DNA of 64,000 bases from Citrobacter amalonaticus (GTDB taxonomy: Bacteria; Pseudomonadota; Gammaproteobacteria; Enterobacterales; Enterobacteriaceae): assembly GCF_001559075.2 (NCBI RefSeq), contig NZ_CP014015.2:4712001-4776000 (forward strand), in the 5' to 3' direction. Every line of letters begins with the position of its first letter. The first letter of the stretch is position 1. This document shows positions 55,943-64,000 of this stretch, piece by piece. Both the position numbers and the translations under genes were made by a program. The notes beneath the pieces were generated by a model, which saw only the letters and a program-made list of their open reading frames with translations, made no database searches and was not told the DNA's origin.

Positions 55943-57382
55943 GTGACTCAACACGCTGTTTATTTTCCTGACGCCTTTTTGACGCAAATGCGCGATGCGA
56001 TGCCTGCGCACCTCTCTTTTGACGATTTTCTCGCCGCCTGCCAGCGCCCGTTACGCCGCAGCATCCGCGTTAATACGCTTAAGATTTCGGTGGCCGATTT
56101 TCTCACCTTAACCGCCCCGTATGGTTGGTCGTTGACGCCCGTTCCCTGGTGCGAAGAAGGTTTCTGGATTGAGCGCGATGATGAAGATACGCTGCCGCTC
56201 GGCAGTACCGCCGAGCATCTGAGCGGCCTGTTTTATATTCAGGAAGCCAGTTCCATGCTGCCGGTTGCCGCCCTGTTTGCCGACGATAATTCACCGAGCC
56301 GCGTGATGGACGTTGCCGCCGCGCCGGGCTCAAAAACCACGCAAATCGCTGCGCGCATGGGTAATCAGGGCGCGATCCTCGCGAACGAATACTCTGCCAG
56401 TCGGGTGAAAGTGCTGCATGCCAATATCAGTCGCTGTGGGATCAATAACGTGGCGCTGACCCATTTTGACGGCCGCGTATTCGGTGCGGCGCTGCCGGAA
56501 ATGTTCGACGCGATTTTGCTTGATGCTCCCTGCTCGGGTGAAGGTGTGGTGCGTAAGGATCCGGATGCGTTAAAAAACTGGTCCGTTGAGAGCAATCTTG
56601 AGATTGCCGCAACCCAGCGCGAACTGATCGAAAGTGCGTTTCACGCCCTGCGCCCTGGCGGTACGCTGGTCTATTCAACCTGTACGTTGAATCGTGAAGA
56701 AAACGAATCGGTGCTGGCCTGGCTGAAGGAGGCCTGGCCCGAGGCGGTAGAATTTTTACCGTTGGGCGATCTTTTTCCTGAGGCGAATCAGGCGCTGACG
56801 GCAGAAGGTTTCCTGCATGTGTTCCCGCAGATTTATGACTGCGAAGGATTCTTCGTCGCCCGCCTGCGTAAAACGGCATCCATTCCCGCACTGCCGACAC
56901 CGAAGTACAAAGTGGGCAATTTCCCCTTTACCCCCGTCAAAGGTCGCGAAGCCGCGAATCTGACCCAGGCAGCTAATGCCCTCGGTCTGCACTGGGGTGA
57001 AAACCTGCACCTCTGGCAGCGTGATAAAGAGGTCTGGCTTTTCCCGACGGAGATTGAACCGTTGATCGGCAAAGTCCGTTTCTCCCGCCTCGGCATTAAG
57101 CTGGCAGAAACGCATAACAAAGGTTATCGCTGGCAGCACGAAGCGGTCATCGCGCTGGCTGATGTCAATCATCGCTGTGCGTTTGAACTGTCTCACCAGC
57201 AAGCTGAAGAGTGGTATCGCGGTCGCGATGTTTACCCACAGACCGCCCCCGCCACTGACGATGTGCTGGTAACCTTCCAGCATCAGCCGATTGGCCTTGC
57301 CAAACGGATCGGCTCACGACTGAAAAACAGTTACCCGCGTGAACTGGTCCGTGATGGCAAACTGTTTACCGGTAACGTCTGA
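55943..57382 (+). CDS. rsmF: 16S rRNA (cytosine-1407-C5)-methyltransferase RsmF
   Basis: NSUN-family m5C methyltransferase (YebU) of 479 residues. SAM motif [16 protein letters not shown], catalytic cysteines in [10 protein letters not shown] and YSTCTLN, and the C-terminal PUA-like region are present. The start is GTG at 55943 ([12 protein letters not shown]), giving exactly the E. coli length; a further in-frame extension covers the letB terminator and is rejected. Confidence 0.95.
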   Translation: MTQHAVYFPDAFLTQMRDAMPAHLSFDDFLAACQRPLRRSIRVNTLKISVADFLTLTAPYGWSLTPVPWCEEGFWIERDDEDTLPLGSTAEHLSGLFYIQEASSMLPVAALFADDNSPSRVMDVAAAPGSKTTQIAARMGNQGAILANEYSASRVKVLHANISRCGINNVALTHFDGRVFGAALPEMFDAILLDAPCSGEGVVRKDPDALKNWSVESNLEIAATQRELIESAFHALRPGGTLVYSTCTLNREENESVLAWLKEAWPEAVEFLPLGDLFPEANQALTAEGFLHVFPQIYDCEGFFVARLRKTASIPALPTPKYKVGNFPFTPVKGREAANLTQAANALGLHWGENLHLWQRDKEVWLFPTEIEPLIGKVRFSRLGIKLAETHNKGYRWQHEAVIALADVNHRCAFELSHQQAEEWYRGRDVYPQTAPATDDVLVTFQHQPIGLAKRIGSRLKNSYPRELVRDGKLFTGNV

Positions 57383-57496
57383 AATCAGAAAATTTGCGCA
57401 TTTTTTGACTGGCGCTTTTGCCTGCGTTGACTACGCTGAAAAATGGACGACCTAACTGGTCGTACCACAATCAGCGAATCAACGGAGAGCACGATG

Positions 57497-57733
57497 ATGA
57501 AAACCAGTGTGCGCATTGGCGCCTTTGAAATTGACGATGCCGAGTTGCACGGCGAGTCGCCGGGAGACCGAACATTAACCATTCCGTGTAAATCTGATCC
57601 GGATTTATGCATGCAACTGGATGCCTGGGACGATGAGACCAGCATTCCAGCCCTTCTCAACGGAGAACATTCGGTCCTCTTCCGCAACCATTACGATCGT
57701 AAGTCTGATGCCTGGATCATGCGTCTTGCCTGA
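57497..57733 (+). CDS. yebV: Small protein YebV
   Basis: 78-residue protein (MKTSVRIGAFEIDDAELHGESP) of unknown function, matching E. coli YebV. GGAGAG precedes the ATG. E. coli yebV is reported as sigma-32/sigma-S responsive, which I cannot see here. Confidence 0.93.
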   Translation: MKTSVRIGAFEIDDAELHGESPGDRTLTIPCKSDPDLCMQLDAWDDETSIPALLNGEHSVLFRNHYDRKSDAWIMRLA

Positions 57734-57742
57734 TTCAAAAAG

Positions 57743-57768
57743 AACCCGTCTGCCGGCGGGTTATTTAT
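57743..57768 (+). terminator. Terminator of yebV
   Basis: Arms aacccg/cgggtt around tctgccgg, followed by atttattt. Confidence 0.7.
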
Positions 57769-57834
57769 TTCCCCCTTCCCGCTTGCGTTAATTCCTCCTA
57801 CACTTTTGTTACGGTTGTACAAAATGAGGAAAGG

Positions 57835-58026
57835 ATGTTCGCACTGGTTCTGTTTGTCTGTTATCTGGATGGCGGTTGCGAAGATATCGTAGTGGATGTT
57901 TACGATACAGAGCGGCAGTGCCTGTATTATATGGACGATCAACGGATTCGTCAGGGCGGCTGTTTTCCGGTTGAGGATTTTATCGATGGATTCTGGGCGC
58001 CCGCCCGGCAATACAGCGACTTTTAA
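57835..58026 (+). CDS. yebW: Small protein YebW
   Basis: 63-residue cysteine-containing protein (MFALVLFVCYLDGGCEDIVVD) of unknown function, matching E. coli YebW. GAGGAAAGG is upstream. Its stop codon abuts the pphA stop on the other strand. Confidence 0.92.
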   Translation: MFALVLFVCYLDGGCEDIVVDVYDTERQCLYYMDDQRIRQGGCFPVEDFIDGFWAPARQYSDF

Positions 58027-58689
58027 TCACTGTAGTTGTACCAGCGTTAACTCGCCGCCGAATACCGCTCCCGTGTCGATGTAGTGCAGATTGTCGCTGT
58101 CAACGCGTTGACGCAGCGGTGTATGACCAAACCAGAAATGGTCAGCGCCGTTGATAGCGCTCCCTTCTCCCGCAAGATGCGCACTCAGTCGCGCGCGTCG
58201 CCACAACACCTCCGTAAGGTTAACTGGCTTTTGCCACTGATAAACGTCTTCCGGGTAATCGGCGTGGGCGACCACATGGGTCACCTCGTGGCAATGCAGC
58301 TCCAGGATCCACGGCAGATGCTGGCAATATTCCAGTGCAAGCGTTGCCTGATGCCGTTTCTGCTCAGGCAACGCCGTAAACCAGCCACCGCCATTCATCG
58401 TCCACAACGACCACTGTGACGTGCGCAAAGCATCTATCGCCATCTGCTCATGGTTCCCTCTGACTGCCACCATCCAGCGCTTATGCAGCAACTGCAGGCA
58501 GCGCAAACTGTCAGGGCCGCGATCGATGAGATCGCCCACAGAGACCAGTAAATCCTGCCAGGGATCAAAGCGACAGGCCCGCAACTTTGCCATCAGCAGC
58601 GCAAAACAGCCGTGGATATCCCCGACCACCCAGATGTGCCGCCACTGCGCCCCCTCGATCATTTGGTAGCTTTTTTCAGGCTGTTTCAT
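58027..58689 (-). CDS. pphA: Serine/threonine protein phosphatase PphA
   Basis: PPP-family metallophosphatase (PrpA) of 220 residues. GDIHG, GDLIDRG and GNHE, the three metal/catalytic signatures, are intact. In E. coli it responds to misfolded protein stress and influences CpxR. The start at MKQPEKSYQ is chosen by family alignment; seven more codons are possible. Confidence 0.94.
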   Translation of the reverse strand: MKQPEKSYQMIEGAQWRHIWVVGDIHGCFALLMAKLRACRFDPWQDLLVSVGDLIDRGPDSLRCLQLLHKRWMVAVRGNHEQMAIDALRTSQWSLWTMNGGGWFTALPEQKRHQATLALEYCQHLPWILELHCHEVTHVVAHADYPEDVYQWQKPVNLTEVLWRRARLSAHLAGEGSAINGADHFWFGHTPLRQRVDSDNLHYIDTGAVFGGELTLVQLQ

Positions 58690-58838
58690 GAGCGTTTTGT
58701 CCTCAGTCACGCCCTAACACAAATTTAACAATAGCAGCAAAAAACGCTGGACGTTTATGCCCGGGTGTGGGTATGGTTTACTCAGAATGGTCAGTGCGAA
58801 ACGCCATTAGGCTCAGGAAAAGCACCCGTTCTACAGAT

Positions 58839-58941
58839 AAAAAGAGACCGAATACGATTCCTGTATTCGGTCCAGGGAAATGGCTCTTGGGAGAGAGCCG
58901 TGCGCTAAAAGTTGGCATTAATGCAGGCTAAGTCGCCTTGC
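58839..58941 (-). ncRNA. sdsR: Sigma-S-dependent small RNA SdsR (RyeB)
   Basis: About 103 nt beginning GCAAGGCGACTTAGCCTGCA and ending in the hairpin ACCGAATACAGGAATCGTATTCGGT plus TTTTT, nearly identical to the E. coli RNA. The sigma-S type -10 CTATTCT lies at 58948-58954. SdsR is a stationary-phase Hfq-binding RNA that represses ompD/tolC/mutS in enterobacteria. Confidence 0.93.
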
Positions 58942-59031
58942 CTTTTAAGAATAGATGACGACGCCAGGTTTTCCAGTCCACGGCTTACGCGGCTGGAAAA
59001 AAACGGCGATGATCACTGGCTGAAATATAAA

Positions 59032-59069
59032 AACCGCAAGACACTTTACAGAAGGCTTGCGGTTTTTTA
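59032..59069 (+). terminator. Terminator of RyeA
   Basis: Nine-base arms aaccgcaag/cttgcggtt with six T following; 29 bp before the yebY stop codon on the other strand. Confidence 0.85.
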
Positions 59070-59097
59070 TTGGAAATCAGAAAGATACTTTTGGTAA

Positions 59098-59436
59098 CTA
59101 ACAGAGTTTTTCCGCTCGTTCGATAAACGGTGCCAGGCTCATTTTTTCACCCGGTTTTGCCGGATCGTCAATCTGAATCACCGACAGGGGCTGCGCATTC
59201 GTTTTGCCGCTTGCCACCTGCTCTTGTGCAACATCGTTCAACGGATACTGTACAAGCGTGCTGGGGTTAATCACATACAGCGCGTGTCCAGGCCGACAGG
59301 TCAGCATCACCTCTTCACGATTGAACGCCCATTTATCTTTACCGATTTCAAAACGGCTCACGGTGATGACCTGCGGTGCCGCCAGCGCAACCCCTGAACT
59401 GGTCAGAAGCAGCAAAGAGAGAATCACTTTTTTCAT
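59098..59436 (-). CDS. yebY: Periplasmic protein YebY (DUF2511)
   Basis: 112-residue protein with a signal peptide (1-20, ...GVALA). Two cysteines (LTCRPG and the C-terminal KLC) may form a disulfide. Third gene of a yobA-yebZ-yebY cluster linked to copper uptake; in E. coli this set is CuR-type regulated and responds to copper. The start [11 protein letters not shown] gives family length. Confidence 0.93.
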   Translation of the reverse strand: MKKVILSLLLLTSSGVALAAPQVITVSRFEIGKDKWAFNREEVMLTCRPGHALYVINPSTLVQYPLNDVAQEQVASGKTNAQPLSVIQIDDPAKPGEKMSLAPFIERAEKLC

Positions 59437-59452
59437 GAATTTTGCCTGTCCT

Positions 59453-60325
59453 TCAGAACGGTTCCAGCGTCGCAAACACACTGACGATTGCCAGCACGAC
59501 GGCGCCAATTCCCCATTCGATCTTCGTCATCCAAATAAAATACCGGTTGATGCGTCGACTATCCTGCCGCATTCGTGGTACGAGAAGATACCGATTCGCC
59601 AGTGCGATTGCCACCATTAGCAGGACGAGTGCACATTTTAGCAAAAGCAGTTGCCCCCATGCGGTCTGCCACGGCAGTGAAAAGCCCTGGATAAACAGCA
59701 CATTGGCGATACCGGTGAGTAATACCCCCGCCACGGCAAGATGTCCATAGCGGGAAAAACGCATCATGGTATAAACCGCCTGCTGCTGCCAGCGTCCTTT
59801 CGCCATCTGCATGCAATAAATCACCGGTAGCAGTCCTCCAAACCAGGTTGCGGCACAAATCAGATGCACCGCATGGTTTGTCTGCTGGAGCGCACCAATA
59901 ATCCCCGAGTGCAGTGTGGCATGCCCAACCCCCGTCAACAGGGCAAACTGCGCGAGAGTTAAGAGCAGTAAGAGTCGCGCTAAATCACGCGGCACAATCA
60001 GCGCGGCAACCAGCGTAACCAGCGCCAGAACGATCTGCCAGAGCCACACACCGCCAAACTGAGTTTGCAATACCGCGCCCCAGACAGGCACAGAGATAAC
60101 ATCCTGCCAGCCAGAGCCCATAAGCCCGCCCTGGACCGCCAGCATCAGTAACGCACTTAAAAAGCTCCACAATGCAGCCTGTTGTTGCAGGCGTAAGAAG
60201 CGGCGACTCATCAGACGGCGGATCGATGCCGGTGCGAGCCATGCGCCGTAAAGCGCAGAGCCAAACACCAGCATCAGAGCGGTAAAATGGATGAAGCGGA
60301 GAACAACCCACGTCAGCGTCAGCAT
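59453..60325 (-). CDS. yebZ: CopD-family inner membrane protein YebZ
   Basis: 290-residue polytopic protein with about eight membrane segments and the conserved membrane histidines ([38 protein letters not shown]) of CopD/PcoD copper importers. It begins two bases after yobA and probably moves copper received from YobA (CopC-like). Confidence 0.94.
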   Translation of the reverse strand: MLTLTWVVLRFIHFTALMLVFGSALYGAWLAPASIRRLMSRRFLRLQQQAALWSFLSALLMLAVQGGLMGSGWQDVISVPVWGAVLQTQFGGVWLWQIVLALVTLVAALIVPRDLARLLLLLTLAQFALLTGVGHATLHSGIIGALQQTNHAVHLICAATWFGGLLPVIYCMQMAKGRWQQQAVYTMMRFSRYGHLAVAGVLLTGIANVLFIQGFSLPWQTAWGQLLLLKCALVLLMVAIALANRYLLVPRMRQDSRRINRYFIWMTKIEWGIGAVVLAIVSVFATLEPF

Positions 60326-60327
60326 GT

Positions 60328-60702
60328 TTATTTCACGCTAAAGGTGTACTGCCCTTTGGTTTTGTGTCCATCGACAGACACCACGTGCCAGTTCACCGTG
60401 TACTGACCCGGCTTCAGCGTTTCATCAAGCGGGACGATCAGCTGTTTTTTATCCTGTTCGTTACGCTTTGCCGGACGGGTTCTGATTCCCTCTTGTTTTG
60501 GGCCGGTAATCGTCGCCCCGCTGAATCCGGGTTCGATACCTTCAGAAAAACTGAGCGTCAGCGCCTGCGGCGCGGCGGTCACCTCGGCATCCGCCGCCGG
60601 ATACTGGTGTGTCAGATGCGCATGCGCCCACACGGTCGGGGTTGCCAGAACGGCTGCCAGAAAAAGGAGCGTATAGCGGAAAGTACGTGCAGGAGAGACC
60701 AT
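60328..60702 (-). CDS. yobA: CopC-family periplasmic copper-binding protein YobA
   Basis: 124 residues; signal peptide (1-26, ...TVWAHA). The mature N-terminus HAHLTHQYPAADA gives the N-terminal histidine copper ligand (histidine brace) and EGIEPGFSG and DGHKTKG match CopC. First gene of yobA-yebZ-yebY; divergent from holE. Confidence 0.94.
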   Translation of the reverse strand: MVSPARTFRYTLLFLAAVLATPTVWAHAHLTHQYPAADAEVTAAPQALTLSFSEGIEPGFSGATITGPKQEGIRTRPAKRNEQDKKQLIVPLDETLKPGQYTVNWHVVSVDGHKTKGQYTFSVK

Positions 60703-60839
60703 ATCAACTATTCCCTTTTGTAATGCCTTATCCTGAGAGGATAACCTTCTATAATGTTCGCGTCGACAATCTTCAATTGTGGCTTGCCATTATGGTCGAC
60801 TCTTAGTAACTTTTGCGCGCAAGACCGAAGGAGAAGCCC

Positions 60840-61070
60840 ATGCACAAAAATCTGGCTCAGCTTGAACAGGCTGAAATGGACAAAGTAAACGTTGATCTGG
60901 CCGCTGCCGGCGTCGCGTTTAAAGAGCGCTACAATATGCCCGTTGTCGCCGAAGTGGTAGAACGTGAGCAGCCTGCACATCTGCGCGACTGGTTTCGCGA
61001 GCGTCTGATTGCCCACCGTCTGGCGTCCGTGTCGTTGTCCCGTTTGCCGTATGAGCCTAAACCCAAATAA
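60840..61070 (+). CDS. holE: DNA polymerase III theta subunit HolE
   Basis: 76-residue subunit that binds epsilon (DnaQ) in the polymerase III core and stabilises proofreading. The start ATG 60840 follows AAGGAGAA and begins [20 protein letters not shown]; nine in-frame residues upstream are not conserved. Confidence 0.96.
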   Translation: MHKNLAQLEQAEMDKVNVDLAAAGVAFKERYNMPVVAEVVEREQPAHLRDWFRERLIAHRLASVSLSRLPYEPKPK

Positions 61071-61178
61071 TTTTTCGGCACGAAGTTACATATCCTTACA
61101 TATTGCCTGCTACAGTATAAGCGCATTCTTATTCTATGATTTAAGGATGATTGTAGACACTATGAAAAGGAAGTCATT

Positions 61179-61835
61179 ATGTCACGCTGGAAAATCGCTG
61201 CTGCACAGTATGAACCGCTAAAAACATCGGTTCGCGAACATATCGCTCATCATCTGAATTTCATCGACGCAGCAGCCCGACAACAGTGCGAGCTGTTGGT
61301 GTTTCCCGCCCTCTCCTTACTCGGTTGCATGGATGAATCACATTGCCTGCCTGCGCCGCCGGATATCAGTCTGCTACAACCGCTCTCTCAGGCCGCCCAC
61401 GCGCACCGCATGACGATCATTGCCGGTCTTCCGGTCGAGCATAACAACCGTTTTGTCAAAGGGATTGCCGTCTTCGCACCGTGGATAACCTCACTGCGCC
61501 TGTTTCATCAAAGCCACGGCGCATGCCTTGGTAAGGGCCTGAAAACCATCAGCGTGGTCGATGAGCAACCGGAAGGTGTCGATATGGATCCGGCGTTTTC
61601 TCTGTTTACCACCAGTCAAAGCGTCAGTGAGCCGGAATTACTGACCTCCACGTCGCAGTTACAACATTTCTCGCATCAATTCTCGATTGCCGTACTGATG
61701 GCCAATGCACGAGGAAGTAGCGCATTATGGGATGAAAACGGGCAATTAATTGTCCGCGCCGACCGCGGTTCGCTGTTATTAACGGGGCAGCGCACAGCGC
61801 AGGGTTGGCAAGGTGATATCATTCCATTACGCTAA
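61179..61835 (+). CDS. yobB: Carbon-nitrogen hydrolase-like protein YobB
   Basis: 218-residue nitrilase-superfamily protein (AAQYEPLKTS... at the N-terminus, LVFPALSLLG, HGACLGKGL). The family's Glu-Lys-Cys triad is only partly recognisable by eye, so activity is uncertain. It precedes exoX by 23 bp on the same strand. Confidence 0.9.
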   Translation: MSRWKIAAAQYEPLKTSVREHIAHHLNFIDAAARQQCELLVFPALSLLGCMDESHCLPAPPDISLLQPLSQAAHAHRMTIIAGLPVEHNNRFVKGIAVFAPWITSLRLFHQSHGACLGKGLKTISVVDEQPEGVDMDPAFSLFTTSQSVSEPELLTSTSQLQHFSHQFSIAVLMANARGSSALWDENGQLIVRADRGSLLLTGQRTAQGWQGDIIPLR

Positions 61836-61858
61836 TCGTTTTCGGTCAGGAGTTTTAC

Positions 61859-64000
<2,142 letters not shown>

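Larger units (their letters stand above)
58790..59073 (+). ncRNA. ryeA: Antisense RNA RyeA (SraC)
   Basis: On the strand opposite SdsR, sequence through the pphA-yebY gap ends at the strong terminator 59032-59069 (aaccgcaag/cttgcggtt then T-run). In E. coli RyeA covers SdsR entirely and the two RNAs deplete each other. The 5' end here is approximate. Confidence 0.6.

Noticed and set aside
58912..59097. 61-codon plus-strand frame in the pphA-yebY gap
   Set aside because: It runs through the SdsR/RyeA RNA locus and its terminator; not conserved as protein.

Overview
The window is chromosomal DNA of an enterobacterium. Almost every core gene matches its E. coli/Salmonella counterpart in length, start and neighbours (minCDE, fadD-yeaY-tsaB, manXYZ, yobF-cspC, mgrB, htpX, prc-proQ, letAB, exoX-ptrB). 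A class A beta-lactamase divergent from an AmpR-type LysR regulator, together with a PBP3SAL-like second division transpeptidase, points to Citrobacter (sedlakii/koseri/amalonaticus side of the genus). The species call is inference from remembered families, not from a search.

Layout. 1-5.5 kb: core genes nhaB (3' part), dsbB, a YeaR-like DUF1971 gene under a candidate NsrR palindrome, ycgN, ycgM, ycgL, minCDE. 5.6-18.3 kb: an accessory-rich stretch with an AadA-like adenylyltransferase, a Zur-box zinT, a UspF-like gene, the bla/LysR pair, a tRNA-like gene with good promoter and terminator but an abnormal anticodon arm, a RidA/PLP-dehydratase/YheO-like operon, a metallo-beta-lactamase-fold protein, umuC and umuD as two separate LexA-controlled genes, yeaR-yoaG, and an acyltransferase-SGNH membrane protein. 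18.4-32 kb: leuE, dmlR/dmlA (yeaVWX, present here in E. coli, is absent), rnd, fadD, yeaY, tsaB, yoaA, yoaB, yoaH, pabB, nudL, sdaA. 32-45 kb: pdeD, yoaE, manXYZ, yobD, mntP with a Mn riboswitch, rlmA, PBP3SAL-like, cspC-yobF, yebO, mgrB, yobH. 45-64 kb: kdgR, yebQ, htpX, prc, proQ, msrC, letA-letB, rsmF, yebV, yebW, pphA, SdsR/RyeA RNAs, yebY-yebZ-yobA, holE, yobB, exoX and the 3' part of ptrB.

The least expected signal is a pair of about 91% identical 141/142-bp palindromic repeats 16 kb apart (22446-22587 and 38535-38675). Each is flanked by a 20-21 bp direct duplication of the local rho-independent terminator hairpin (fadD's in one case, manZ's in the other), with the T-tract left only on the distal copy. 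One long stem differs between the copies by a compensating base-pair change. This looks like a non-coding element that enters terminators and duplicates them.

Several genes work together: min proteins place the division septum; fadD is repressed by FadR through two operators; manXYZ forms one PTS permease; yebY-yebZ-yobA is a copper-uptake type cluster; letA-letB forms an envelope lipid-transport system; MgrB carries a PhoP box and feeds back on PhoQ; tsaB serves tRNA t6A synthesis; RidA probably detoxifies enamines released by its operon partner.
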